From Pseudarthrobacter sp. L1SW (GTDB lineage Bacteria > Actinomycetota > Actinomycetes > Actinomycetales > Micrococcaceae), in NCBI RefSeq assembly GCF_020809045.1, contig NZ_CP078079.1, positions 868,001 through 932,000 of the forward strand: a stretch of 64,000 bases of DNA, in the 5' to 3' direction. This document shows, one piece after another, positions 18,013 to 26,283 of this stretch (the stretch's first letter is position 1; every line of letters begins with the position of its first letter). The position numbers and the translations under genes are program-made. The notes below the pieces were generated by a model. That model made no database searches and had not been told where the DNA came from. It worked only from the letters and a program-made list of their open reading frames with translations.

Positions 18013-18753
18013 CTAGCGCTGTACGAGTGTCATTTCAAAGCTGTAGGAATCCGCGCGGTACACATGGTGGCCGGTTTCAACCCGGCGGCCGGTGTCGTCC
18101 ACTGCGGTGCGTTCCATGGTGACGAGGGCGGATCCCTGCTCGGCGTCGAGCATGCCGGCCTGGTATTCGTTAGCGGTCATTGCCCCGATCCGCTGGGTGG
18201 CCAACCGGAAGTTGACGCCCCCGCGGCGCAGGATTGCGTAGAGCCCCTCGGCGGACAGCATCGCCTCGTCCATCTCCGTGATGTCGTCGCGGACCCAGTT
18301 CTCCATCAGGGCCAGGGGCTTGCCCCCCACTTTCCGCAGCCGGGTGAAGTGGTAGACCTTTGAACCGGCCGGGAGCTGCAGCGTGGACAGGGTGGCCTCG
18401 TCCGCCTCAATGTGGGAGAAGCTCAGGACCTCGGTGGTGGGTTTCTTGCCGTTGTTGGTGAGGTCGTCATAGAGGCTGGAGAGCTCCAGCGGGCGCCGGA
18501 CCTGGCTTGACACCACCTGGGTTCCCACGCCGCGTTTCCGCACCAGCAGCCCGGACCGGACCAGTTCGTCCATGGCCTTCCGCATGGTGGGGCGCGAGAG
18601 GTTCAGCTGGGCGGCAAGGTCGATTTCGTTGTCGAGCCGGCTGCCCGGTTCCAGCACGCCACTGTAGATGGCCGCTTCTATGCCCTGGACCACCTGGTGG
18701 TACAGGGGCACGGGGGAGGAGCGGTCGATACTGAGACCCAGGTTGTTTGCCAC
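18013..18753 (-). CDS. GntR family regulator with UTRA ligand domain
   Basis: A 246-residue HutC-type regulator. The N-terminal winged helix includes YHQVVQGIEAAIYSGVL and AAQLNLSRPTMRKAMDELV; the C-terminal UTRA domain includes VYHFTRLRKVGGKPLALMEN. The start is GTG 18753 with AAAGGAAC 7 nt upstream. It is the first gene of a two-gene unit with iolB, so it probably senses an inositol-pathway intermediate and controls iol genes here and perhaps elsewhere. An imperfect TATGT/ACATA dyad upstream is a candidate operator. Confidence 0.9.
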   Translation of the reverse strand: MANNLGLSIDRSSPVPLYHQVVQGIEAAIYSGVLEPGSRLDNEIDLAAQLNLSRPTMRKAMDELVRSGLLVRKRGVGTQVVSSQVRRPLELSSLYDDLTNNGKKPTTEVLSFSHIEADEATLSTLQLPAGSKVYHFTRLRKVGGKPLALMENWVRDDITEMDEAMLSAEGLYAILRRGGVNFRLATQRIGAMTANEYQAGMLDAEQGSALVTMERTAVDDTGRRVETGHHVYRADSYSFEMTLVQR

Positions 18754-18819
18754 GGTACGTTCCTTTCTGCGGCTTCAGCCCGATCGGGAGCCAAACGCAG
18801 TACGGCAACTTTGCCGCTA

Positions 18820-18841
18820 TATGTTCGCTTGATAGGACATA
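18820..18841. promoter_or_regulatory. GntR operator candidate
   Basis: TATGTTC (18820-18826), 8-nt spacer, GGACATA (18835-18841): arms pair at 6 of 7 positions. It lies 67-88 nt upstream of the GntR start, in the only AT-rich part of this intergenic region. Confidence 0.5.
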
Positions 18842-18955
18842 CTTCCTTTTGATCGTAGCAGGCACCGGCCCGGCAGGCCAAGGTCTCCGAGGGCCAGTCC
18901 ATTCCGGAGCTCCGGACAGGCAGAATCCGGCCCCGCTTTGCTTTAGGTTTAGACC

Positions 18956-20113
18956 GTGAACCTCTCCGGAAACCTGGGCCCCCACCCGCACAACCTCGAA
19001 GTCCAGGACCTGGAAAGCTTCGACCGGTTGGTCAGCGCAGGTGCCCTGGACATGCACGGCTGGCACGCACAGTCCCTGGACCTGCGGGGGAGGACCGCTG
19101 CGCTGGAGGGCATGCACGTGGAGGGGGCCATCTTCCTCGGCTGCACGTTCGACGACGGCACCGAGGACCTCCTCCGGCAACGGGGAGCGTTGATCTTTCC
19201 GCGGCTGGAGGCGGTACCTTTCAACCCCTACCGCGCCACCCTCTATTCACCGCAGGAGCTTTACGCGGGGCTGCCGCACTCCCCGTACGAGCAGCTCCCG
19301 GATGCCCGGATCTACCAGTGGAGCATCCACGACGGCCAGCGGCACCGGCTGGATGCCACCCTCGCCTCGGCGCTGCACGACCACGCCATCGGCGACGCCC
19401 TGGACGAGCTGACCCGGGCAGCGCCGTGGCGGGACCGGGCCATGGTGGGAGTGATGGGCGGGCACGCGGCGCAGCGCGGCAGCACGGACTTTGCCCAGGC
19501 CGCGCTGCTGGGCCGGCTGCTTGCGCGGGACGGTCGCGTGGTGGCCACCGGCGGAGGGCCGGGGGCCATGGAGGCGGCCAACCTGGGCGCGTACCTCAGC
19601 GAGGCGTCCGACGGCGAGGTGCGGGCGGCGCTGGACACGCTCGCCGCCGTCCCCGGCTTCCGTCCCTCGGTGTCCGCGTGGGCGCGCGCCGCTGCCGCCG
19701 TCGTCGAACGCTTTCCCGGCGGGACGCCGTCGCTCGGCATTCCCACGTGGTTCTACGGGCACGAGCCGCCCAATTACTTCGCCACGCACATCGCCAAATA
19801 CTTTGCCAACGCCATCAGGGAAGCCATCCTGCTGGAACTGTGCAAGGGAGGCATCGTCTTCCTTCCCGGCGCCGCGGGCACGGTGCAGGAAATTTTCCAG
19901 GACGCCTGCGAGAACTACTACGGCGCGCGGGAAAAGGTCACGCCCATGGTGCTGGTGGGCAGGGACCACTGGGAACACCAGTACCCCGCCTGGCCCATGC
20001 TCCGCAGCCTGGCAGCCGGCCGGCCGATGGAAGAACACATATTCCTGGTGGATTCCGTGCAGGATGCGGTGGAGGTGCTGCAAAGCCAGTTGGGCCCAGG
20101 GCAGGCCCCCTGA
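18956..20113 (+). CDS. LOG-family Rossmann nucleotide-binding protein
   Basis: A 385-residue protein. The C-terminal two thirds is a LOG/TIGR00730-like Rossmann fold with VGVMGGHAAQRG, ATGGGPGAMEAANLGA and PGAAGTVQEIFQDA, the last being the variant of the family's PGGxGTxxE motif. That fold hydrolyses nucleotide monophosphate-ribosyl bonds in LOG cytokinin-activating enzymes and related pyrimidine/purine 5'-nucleosidases. The first 110 residues are a less conserved domain that appears in longer bacterial members. The start is GTG 18956. It is monocistronic, facing a convergent metalloprotease gene, and unrelated to the iol genes. Substrate specificity is unknown. Confidence 0.8.
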   Translation: MNLSGNLGPHPHNLEVQDLESFDRLVSAGALDMHGWHAQSLDLRGRTAALEGMHVEGAIFLGCTFDDGTEDLLRQRGALIFPRLEAVPFNPYRATLYSPQELYAGLPHSPYEQLPDARIYQWSIHDGQRHRLDATLASALHDHAIGDALDELTRAAPWRDRAMVGVMGGHAAQRGSTDFAQAALLGRLLARDGRVVATGGGPGAMEAANLGAYLSEASDGEVRAALDTLAAVPGFRPSVSAWARAAAAVVERFPGGTPSLGIPTWFYGHEPPNYFATHIAKYFANAIREAILLELCKGGIVFLPGAAGTVQEIFQDACENYYGAREKVTPMVLVGRDHWEHQYPAWPMLRSLAAGRPMEEHIFLVDSVQDAVEVLQSQLGPGQAP

Positions 20114-20141
20114 AACCTGGCAGGTATGCCGGCCCGGCCGG

Positions 20142-21086
20142 TCAGAGGTCCTTGCGGCACTGGGCCTTGCCCAGCTCAAACAGCCCGTTGAGGTCTCCGG
20201 CGGACAACCCCTCCGGCGTGCCGATCTCCGGGTACATCAGCTGCGTGGGGTCCTCCACATGGTCAAGTCCCATGACATGGCTGAGCTCATGCAGGATCAC
20301 GGCGCGTGCGTAAAGGTGGCCATCGGGGTTCAGGAGTTCGTCGGCGATCTGCGGTGAGTCCAGGTCCAGGCCGCCTGTGACGAAGGCCTTGGGGCCGTCG
20401 TCGTAATTGAAATGGGTGCTGCCCCCGGTGCCGATCACCTTGCCCCTGAGCTGCGGAGCCACCTCCGGTGTTGTCCAGGCGATGAGCAGCGGCGCCCAGC
20501 GCTCGCCGTAGGCCTCCGGCTGGTACGGCGGCCGTTGGGGTGAGGGCAGTTCACGGGTGGTTCCTTCGTAGGTGAACTGGATGCCGGTGGCGGCCGAGAT
20601 GGTAGTGATGGCCTCCGCAATGAGCTGCTGTGCGCCGGCAGGGGCCAGCTCATCATTGACTACATAGTGCAGCGGCCTGCAGGGGGAATACCCCACCGGG
20701 CTGCCGTCCCCGTTGACTGCCAGGAAACGGTAGGAATCGCTGCCCGGCGGCGGCGGGTTGGCCGCTCCCAGGGGAGCCTCCGACTCCTCGAATCCGGGAG
20801 GCGGCGTTTTGGTCCGGCCCTCGGCCGGCGGTGCCTGGCCTGCGTGCCCTGTGGGGCCAGCGCCCTGCCGGCCTTCCGGCTCCCCCGACGTTCCGCCTGG
20901 CGGGCCGGTTCCCGGGCCGATGCGGACATCCAGGAATCCCTTGACCCGCGGATCGCTGACCGCCACGGCCGCACCGAACACGGCAGCCGTGGTCAGCGCG
21001 GCGATGACCAGGAGCCTGCCAATACCGCGTGCGCCCCGGCGGACCCTGGACCGCGCATGGCGGGACCCCGCGCCGTGGTCCTCCAC
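20142..21086 (-). CDS. Matrixin-type zinc metalloprotease, membrane anchored
   Basis: A 314-residue protein. Near the N-terminus is one hydrophobic segment (LLVIAALTTAAVFGAAVAV), then a Pro/Gly-rich linker of about 90 residues, then a metzincin catalytic domain with HELSHVMGLDH (three zinc-binding His and the catalytic Glu) and a Met-turn LMYPEI. This is the matrixin/interstitial collagenase-like pattern. It is probably a secreted or surface-tethered protease. The start is GTG 21086 with no clear ribosome binding site, lying 27 nt after the upstream stop, so a start further downstream is possible. Its target is unknown. Confidence 0.83.
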   Translation of the reverse strand: MEDHGAGSRHARSRVRRGARGIGRLLVIAALTTAAVFGAAVAVSDPRVKGFLDVRIGPGTGPPGGTSGEPEGRQGAGPTGHAGQAPPAEGRTKTPPPGFEESEAPLGAANPPPPGSDSYRFLAVNGDGSPVGYSPCRPLHYVVNDELAPAGAQQLIAEAITTISAATGIQFTYEGTTRELPSPQRPPYQPEAYGERWAPLLIAWTTPEVAPQLRGKVIGTGGSTHFNYDDGPKAFVTGGLDLDSPQIADELLNPDGHLYARAVILHELSHVMGLDHVEDPTQLMYPEIGTPEGLSAGDLNGLFELGKAQCRKDL

Positions 21087-21113
21087 TAGCGCGCGCCCAT
21101 TAGCAGGCCACCG

Positions 21114-22343
21114 CTAGCCCACCACGGTGCCGAAGACGAGCCCCAGCAGGTAGGTGACTGCCGCCGCGCCCAGGCCAATGGCCAGCTGGCGGATCCCGCG
21201 CGTCAGGGGTGACGTGCCGGACAGCAGGCCAACGGTGGCGCCTGTGACCAGCAGGGCGAGGCCTACCAGGACGCCCGCCACCACCAGTGCAGGCACGCCG
21301 GTCAGGCCGAACACAAACGGCAGGATGGGAACAATTGCCCCGGACGCGAAGAAGCAGAAGCTGGAGAGGGCCGCGCCCCATGCGGTGCCAACAGCCTCGT
21401 GCTGGTCATCGACGTCGGGCAGTTCCGGCTGCAGCGAAAGGCTGGGGTCGCAGTCACAGGGCAACAGGCCGGTGCGCTCGGCCACCCGGTGCTCCGCCGC
21501 TTCCTGGGTCATGCCCCTGGCAAGGTATACCAGGAGCAGTTCGTTGTGCTCGAGGTCCAGCTTGGGAGCCGCCACCAGGGTGACCTGTGTGGGCCGGGTT
21601 GCCGCCAGCAGTTCCCGCTGGGAACGGACGGAAATGAACTCGCCGGCCCCCATGGACATGGCACCGGCCAGGAGGCCGGCGATGCCGCTGAGCAGCACCA
21701 CGCTGCTGGCCACGCCGGAAGCGGCCATGCCCATCACCAGGGACAGGTTGCTGACCAGTCCGTCATTGGCGCCGAACACCGCCGCGCGGAAAGTTCCCGC
21801 CAGGCGGTTGCGTCCCCGTGTGGCCAGCCCGCGGACCACTTCCTCGTGGATCTGTTCATCAGCGGCCATGGCGTCCGTGGCGTTGGGATCCTTGGCGTAG
21901 GGGGAGCGGCCTTCGGCGCGCTGGGCCAGCGCCAGCACGAACACGGAGCCGAAATGCCGGGCCAGGAAACCGAGCAGCCGGCTGCGGAGTGACGCCCGCC
22001 GGGGCTTGCCCGCACGGTCTCCCAGCAGGCCCAGCCAGTGTGCTTCGTGGCGGCCTTCGGCCTCGGCCAGGGCCAGGAGGATGTCGCGTTCTTCGCCCTG
22101 CCGGTTTTGCGCGAGGTCCCGGTAGACGGCGGCTTCGGCGCGCTCGTCTGCGAGGTATTGCCGCCATCGCTTGATGTCCGACGGCGACGGCTGGGGCTGC
22201 TGGTCCGGTGCGGATGCTTCCGGTGCAGCTGCTTCGGGTGCAGCGGGAAGGGGCGACGACGCCTGGGGCGTGGCGTTGCGGTTGTTCTGGGCGTGCGGAG
22301 ACACGGACACTCCTGGGCTGGATGGGGCATGGTTCGGCCCCAT
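21114..22343 (-). CDS. VIT1/CCC1-family transporter with N-terminal ferritin-like domain
   Basis: A 409-residue fusion. Residues about 60-190 are a rubrerythrin/ferritin-like helical bundle with di-iron-type motifs (DERAEAAVYRDLA, AEGRHEAHW, DEQIHEEVV). Residues about 190-409 are a CCC1/VIT1 membrane domain with AAVFGANDGLVSNLSLVMG and five hydrophobic helices. Such proteins move ferrous iron or manganese and the soluble domain likely oxidises or senses the metal. ATG 22343 gives a long Ser/Pro/Ala-rich N-terminus; GTG 22304 with AGGAG 5 nt upstream is a plausible alternative start. A perfect 16-bp palindrome sits 21 nt upstream of ATG 22343. Confidence 0.87.
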   Translation of the reverse strand: MGPNHAPSSPGVSVSPHAQNNRNATPQASSPLPAAPEAAAPEASAPDQQPQPSPSDIKRWRQYLADERAEAAVYRDLAQNRQGEERDILLALAEAEGRHEAHWLGLLGDRAGKPRRASLRSRLLGFLARHFGSVFVLALAQRAEGRSPYAKDPNATDAMAADEQIHEEVVRGLATRGRNRLAGTFRAAVFGANDGLVSNLSLVMGMAASGVASSVVLLSGIAGLLAGAMSMGAGEFISVRSQRELLAATRPTQVTLVAAPKLDLEHNELLLVYLARGMTQEAAEHRVAERTGLLPCDCDPSLSLQPELPDVDDQHEAVGTAWGAALSSFCFFASGAIVPILPFVFGLTGVPALVVAGVLVGLALLVTGATVGLLSGTSPLTRGIRQLAIGLGAAAVTYLLGLVFGTVVG

Positions 22344-22363
22344 TGCAGTGCCAGCTTACTGCG

Positions 22364-22379
22364 AAAATCCGCGGATTTT
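22364..22379. promoter_or_regulatory. Perfect 16-bp palindrome upstream of the VIT1-like gene
   Basis: AAAATCCGCGGATTTT. It could be an operator for metal control of the transporter, though it does not match the DtxR/IdeR or Fur consensus. It is too far from a stop codon on either strand to be an evident terminator. Confidence 0.6.
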
Positions 22380-22464
22380 TGGCAGGTATTCCTCCCTAGG
22401 GGGTTTCGGTCCGCCGTAATCCAGGGCAGGCCCTGAGGGTGACTCCGGCCGGTTATTTGCGCTA

Positions 22465-22493
22465 TTGACCCGTATGCCGGGCGGTGCTGTGAT
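22465..22493 (+). promoter_or_regulatory. Promoter of the acidic small protein
   Basis: TTGACC (22465-22470), 17-nt spacer, TGTGAT (22488-22493). The implied transcript starts near 22500, giving a leader of about 60 nt before ATG 22560. Confidence 0.55.
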
Positions 22494-22559
22494 GAAAGTG
22501 TGGCGCAGCCAGCGCCCTCACTGAAAGAGCACGTCAGGCGAACAAACGGAGGTTCAATC

Positions 22560-22793
22560 ATGAGCACCACCGGACAGCACCCGGACATGCCGCACCTGGA
22601 TGCCGTAGAGGCGGACCCCGCCTATGACTACGCAGAGGATGCACCGGTAGTTGAGGACGACTGGGACACCGAGGACGAATACCTGGACGAAGAGGAGCCG
22701 GTAGTCCAGCCGCCTCCTGTCGTCATCGACGCCGAGGACCGCCCGGTCCCGCTGGAGGACCCGGACGAGGTCCGCGAAGCCGAGCAGGACTGA
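22560..22793 (+). CDS. Small, highly acidic hypothetical protein
   Basis: A 77-residue protein starting at ATG 22560 with GGAGG at 22548-22552, 7 nt upstream; a longer reading from GTG 22500 ignores this site. About a third of residues are Asp or Glu, and there is a Pro/Val stretch (VVQPPPVVIDAED) in the middle. There are no cysteines, no hydrophobic segment and no domain I recognise. It is probably intrinsically disordered. It has its own promoter and a very strong terminator, so it is a genuine monocistronic gene, perhaps abundantly expressed. The function is unknown. Confidence 0.75.
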   Translation: MSTTGQHPDMPHLDAVEADPAYDYAEDAPVVEDDWDTEDEYLDEEEPVVQPPPVVIDAEDRPVPLEDPDEVREAEQD

Positions 22794-22843
22794 CGACGGC
22801 GGCACCTCCTTCGCTGTAACGCGGGAGGAGGTGCCGCCGTCGT
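22793..22843. terminator. Strong hairpin terminator
   Basis: A perfect 18-bp stem (22793-22810 with 22826-22843) and a 15-nt loop, beginning at the last base of the acidic protein's stop codon. It also faces the end of the minus-strand symporter gene. Confidence 0.88.
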
Positions 22844-22896
22844 GCTTTGCCGTGGAACCTTCCGCCGGGCCTGGCGGGCCTGCCTGATTTAGCGGA

Positions 22897-24414
22897 TTAG
22901 CCGACGGCGGCCGGAGCCGGCACCTCTTCGTTGTCCTGCCCGGCAACCCGGCGCTGCCAGTTGCGCATGACCTGCGGGTCGGTGGGCCTGGTCAGCAGGG
23001 ACACCGCAATGTAGGCCACGGCGGAGGTCAGGAGGCCGTAGTAGATGGGCTCGTTGGCGTAGATGCCGTCCAGCGGCGCCTTGGCGTTGACTTCCAGGAT
23101 GATCATGGTGCCCAGGGTCACCACGGATCCCACCGCCATGGAAACCGCGGCGGCCAGGCCTGTCCCGCGCTTCCATACCAGGCCGCCGAGGATTGCCACC
23201 AGGAGGCCGCCAACCAGGATGTCGTAGGCGATGGTCAGGGCTGCCACCACGTCCTTGGTGATGATGGCGATGACGATGGCCACGATGCCCAGGGCGAGGA
23301 CCCAGGCGCGGTTGGCTTTGACGTCGTGCTCCGGGTTGTCCGTGTCTTCGGTGTTGATGGTCTTGCCGAACCAGCTGGCAACAAAGGGCAGGACGTCTGC
23401 ACGGGCAACGGTGGCCGCGGCGATAAGGGCGCCGGAGGCTGTGGACATCATGGCGGCCACGGCTGCCGCGAGGACCAGCCCGCCGATGCCGACGGGGAGC
23501 AGGGTCTGGGCAACTTCGGCGTAGACGTCATCCTTGGCTGCGATCTCGATGTTGGCCAGGGCAACGCTGGCGGCCATGCCGATCAGGGCGCCGGCCACGC
23601 CGTAGAGGATGCAGTAGATGCCTGCAGTGGCACCGCCCCACCGTGCCACTGCCGGGGTCTTGGCCGTGAAGACGCGCTGCCAGATGTCCTGGCCGATCAG
23701 CAGGCCAAGGGTGTAGACCACGAAGTAGGTGATGATCGTCTGGAGCCCGATGCCGTCAATCTGGAAGAAGCTTTCGTCCACGCGGCTGCGGATGCCGTCC
23801 AGGCCGCCGGCGGCGCTCAGGGTGAAGGGGAGCATGAGGAAGAAGATGCCCACTGTCTTGATGACGAACTGCACCTGGTCGGCCAGGGTGATGGACCACA
23901 TGCCGCCCACCGTGGAGTAAACCAGCACGATTGCTCCGCCGACCGCGATGGCAAGCGCCCTGTCCCAGTCGAAGAGGACCACGAAGATGGTGGCGTAGGC
24001 GCCGGTGGACGTGGCGCACAGCATCAGGGTGTACGCGAGCATCACGATCCCCGAGGCTTCGGTGGCCCGGCTGCCGTAGCGCAAAGTGAGCATCTGCGAG
24101 ACGGTGTAGATCTTCAGTTTCTGGATGGTGCCGGCGAACAGGAGGCTGAGCAGCAGGACGCCTGCGCCGATGGCCACCACCAGCCACATGCCGGAGATGC
24201 CGAACTTGTAGCCCAGCCCCACGCCACCGACGGTTGAGGCGCCGCCAAGGACGACGGCGGCCATGGTGCCTGTGTAGAGGAAGGGGCCGAGGCGCCGGCC
24301 GGCTACCAGGAAGTCGCTGTTGTTCTTGGTGCGGGACTTGCCCCACCAGCCAAAAGCCAGCATCGCCAGCAGATACACCACCACGATTGCGATGTTGATG
24401 ACATTTACGTCCAT
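22897..24414 (-). CDS. Sodium:solute symporter family transporter
   Basis: A 505-residue SSS-family protein with about 13 hydrophobic helices. Family features are FGWWGKSRTKNNSDFLVAG after TM1, RRLGPFLYTGTMAAVVLGG, STVGGVGLGYKFGISGMW and RYGSRATEASGIVMLAYTL. I chose ATG 24414, which has AAGGAG directly upstream; a longer frame would add 20 unconserved residues. It is divergent from an XRE-cupin regulator and in the same neighbourhood as an agmatinase-type enzyme and a ThDP enzyme, so the cargo may be arginine, agmatine or a guanidino acid. That is inference; the family also carries proline, pantothenate, acetate and sugars. Confidence 0.85.
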   Translation of the reverse strand: MDVNVINIAIVVVYLLAMLAFGWWGKSRTKNNSDFLVAGRRLGPFLYTGTMAAVVLGGASTVGGVGLGYKFGISGMWLVVAIGAGVLLLSLLFAGTIQKLKIYTVSQMLTLRYGSRATEASGIVMLAYTLMLCATSTGAYATIFVVLFDWDRALAIAVGGAIVLVYSTVGGMWSITLADQVQFVIKTVGIFFLMLPFTLSAAGGLDGIRSRVDESFFQIDGIGLQTIITYFVVYTLGLLIGQDIWQRVFTAKTPAVARWGGATAGIYCILYGVAGALIGMAASVALANIEIAAKDDVYAEVAQTLLPVGIGGLVLAAAVAAMMSTASGALIAAATVARADVLPFVASWFGKTINTEDTDNPEHDVKANRAWVLALGIVAIVIAIITKDVVAALTIAYDILVGGLLVAILGGLVWKRGTGLAAAVSMAVGSVVTLGTMIILEVNAKAPLDGIYANEPIYYGLLTSAVAYIAVSLLTRPTDPQVMRNWQRRVAGQDNEEVPAPAAVG

Positions 24415-24520
24415 GTTGGCTCCTTGGAGCGTGTTGGCAGCGGGCCCGGTCCGGGTGCCGGGGAAGCCGGGCAACCGCTGCGGAAATGGGGGAAGGTTCT
24501 CGGTTATTGCTATATAGGCA

Positions 24521-24535
24521 ACAACTGTTGTCCAA
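24521..24535. promoter_or_regulatory. Operator candidate between symporter and XRE-cupin gene
   Basis: ACAAC-T-GTTGT is an odd palindrome (24521-24531) extended to CTGTTGTCCAA (24525-24535). The same 11-mer recurs at 25343-25353 in CTGTTG-TC-CAACAG, and a half site ACAACAG is at 26476-26482 before the agmatinase gene. It is a likely binding motif of the XRE-cupin regulator. Confidence 0.55.
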
Positions 24536-24674
24536 AGCTAGGCTGTGACCGTGGTAACAGTCAAGGGAGGTTTACGGTCCCCGGGCCACGCCTGCAATGA
24601 CGCGTCACAGTAGGGGTGGCCCATTAGGATTGCTCCAGAGCGGAGCCGGGCGGCCGGCCATGAAAGGTTCGTAG

Positions 24675-25250
24675 ATGAAGGCACTGCCAGTTGAGCCGAG
24701 CAACGTTCCGGTAGCCATCGGTTCCAGGATCCGTGCGGCCCGGCAGTCCCAGCGGCTCACCATAGAGCAGGTGGCCGATGCCACGGGCCTCACCAAGGGG
24801 TTCCTTAGCCGCGTGGAGCGGGACCTGACGTCGCCGTCTGTCGCCTCGCTCGTGACGCTGTGCCAGGTGTTGTCCATTTCAATCGGCGATCTGTTCGCGG
24901 CCCCCGAGACGCACCTGACCAAACGCAACGAGGGGCCAAGGATCTCCCTCGGCGGCGAAGGCATCGTGGAGCGGCTCCTCACCGCCCGTTCGGAGCGGCG
25001 CATCCAGATCATCCAGGCCTCGATCGACCCGCGCGGCCGCGGCGAGTCCGAGCTCTACGCCGTGGACTGCGACGTTGACGTGCTCCACGTGATCAAGGGC
25101 AGCATCCGGCTGATCCTCACCAATGAGGAATACGACCTCAATGCCGGAGACACGGTGACCTTCCCGGGCCGTGAACCGCACACCTGGGTCAACCCCACGG
25201 ACAAGCCGGTCGAGGTGCTGTGGGTCCTGGTTCCCGCTGCCAGCCGGTAA
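24675..25250 (+). CDS. XRE family regulator with C-terminal cupin sensor
   Basis: A 191-residue PuuR-like regulator. Residues about 15-70 form an XRE helix-turn-helix (QRLTIEQVADATGLTKGFL, SRVERDLTSPSVASLVTL); residues about 115-190 form a cupin (VDVLHVIKGSIRLILTNEEY, LNAGDTVTFPGREPHTW). GAAAGG at 24662-24667 precedes ATG 24675 by 7 nt. Such proteins often control polyamine, amino-acid or guanidino catabolism with a small-molecule-binding cupin. It is divergent from the symporter and upstream of the agmatinase operon, with shared CTGTTGT boxes, so it probably regulates all of them. Confidence 0.88.
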   Translation: MKALPVEPSNVPVAIGSRIRAARQSQRLTIEQVADATGLTKGFLSRVERDLTSPSVASLVTLCQVLSISIGDLFAAPETHLTKRNEGPRISLGGEGIVERLLTARSERRIQIIQASIDPRGRGESELYAVDCDVDVLHVIKGSIRLILTNEEYDLNAGDTVTFPGREPHTWVNPTDKPVEVLWVLVPAASR

Positions 25251-25264
25251 CTCCTGCCCAACCG

Positions 25265-25376
25265 CGTGCGTTCCTTCCCGGTTACTCACGGCGGCACGTT
25301 GTTGCAGCCGCCCGTTCTGTGGGAACTCGTCCCGCCCAACGGCTGTTGTCCAACAGTAACTGGGCTGGAGCGCATG
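25265..25376. repeat. Palindromic repeat element, copy 1
   Basis: The ends are imperfect inverted repeats of about 22 nt (25265-25286 and 25355-25376; 17 of 22 paired), of the pattern GTGCGTTCCT-CCC-GTTACT. The interior contains the CTGTTGTCCAACAG box. The same end sequence recurs at 26284-26404, on the other side of the DUF559 gene. Confidence 0.75.
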
Positions 25377-25380
25377 CAAA

Positions 25381-26229
25381 TCAGTGAGCTGTGAAGTGCC
25401 GGGCCGCCAACACGGTCCTAATTTCCGCCATGACCTGGTCCGGGCTGAACCACACGTGCTCGGGCATGTAGCGCAGGACGGAATACCCGTTGACGGTGGA
25501 GGTGTTGTTGCGGTTCCGGTCGCGGAGCATGTCCTCGCGTTTGGAATGGAACGCGAAGCCGTCGATCTCCACGATGAGGAAGCCATCCAGCAGGAAGTCC
25601 ACCCGGCCAATCCCGGGCAGGAAGACCTGCGCCTCGTAGTCGATCCCGTTACTCCGGAACAGGTGCTGCGCATCGACCTCGACGATGGATTCGGCGCGCA
25701 CGTCGAGTTCCCGCAGTACGCGGAGTGCTGTGCCGGAACGGTCTGCCCGCAGGTGGTGCACCAGCAGTTCCGGGGATACGCCATGCAGCCGGATTGCCGA
25801 CGTCGCCATCGCGGTGGATGCTGGCGGCGGGAGGCAGCCCAAGGCATGCAGGGCTACGTCTTCCACTGCGGCTACCGGTGCGAACGGATGCCCCTCGAAC
25901 CTGACTGTGCGGTGGCGGACAAAGCCGCTGCCGTGGCCATGGTTGCAGGCCAGGTGGAGCCGTGAAGGTGGCTGTCTCAGCCAGAGCCCATAGTGGGCGG
26001 CGGCGCTGGCGCAGCTGAGCCGGCCGTTGTGCCGGATTGCCGCCTGGTAATCCTCATCGCAGCCCGGGAGGGCGAAGACCCCGCGCCTGGGCTGGCTGGC
26101 TCCGGACTCCCTGAGCCGTAGCAGGTCACGGCGCGAGAAGCCAGCGTGGAGGAGTTGGGCCGATCGCGCAACTCCGCCGGCCTTCTGCAGATACTCAAGA
26201 ATGTCCACATCGCCATCTGATCGCCGCAA
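25381..26229 (-). CDS. AbiEi-like N-terminal domain protein with DUF559 (Vsr-like nuclease fold) C-terminus
   Basis: A 282-residue protein. Residues about 10-55 look like the winged-helix domain of AbiEi-type regulators (GGVARSAQLLHAGFSRRDLLRL, a recognition-type helix). The C-terminal 100 residues match the DUF559 PD-(D/E)xK-like pattern: GIGRVDFLLDGFLIVEIDGF, then FHSKREDMLRDRNRNN, with the Asp and Glu-x-Asp spacing of a Vsr-like nuclease. The start is TTG 26229 or GTG 26208; neither has a strong ribosome binding site. The gene stands alone in the opposite direction to its neighbours, and palindromic repeats abut both sides. Such genes are frequent and multicopy in actinobacteria with no settled function; defence or a mobile role is inference. 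Confidence 0.75.
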   Translation of the reverse strand: MRRSDGDVDILEYLQKAGGVARSAQLLHAGFSRRDLLRLRESGASQPRRGVFALPGCDEDYQAAIRHNGRLSCASAAAHYGLWLRQPPSRLHLACNHGHGSGFVRHRTVRFEGHPFAPVAAVEDVALHALGCLPPPASTAMATSAIRLHGVSPELLVHHLRADRSGTALRVLRELDVRAESIVEVDAQHLFRSNGIDYEAQVFLPGIGRVDFLLDGFLIVEIDGFAFHSKREDMLRDRNRNNTSTVNGYSVLRYMPEHVWFSPDQVMAEIRTVLAARHFTAH

Positions 26230-26283
26230 TTGCCGCAGGGGAATCGGATGCCCGCCCTATGTGGACACTCCTCCCCGACCGTG

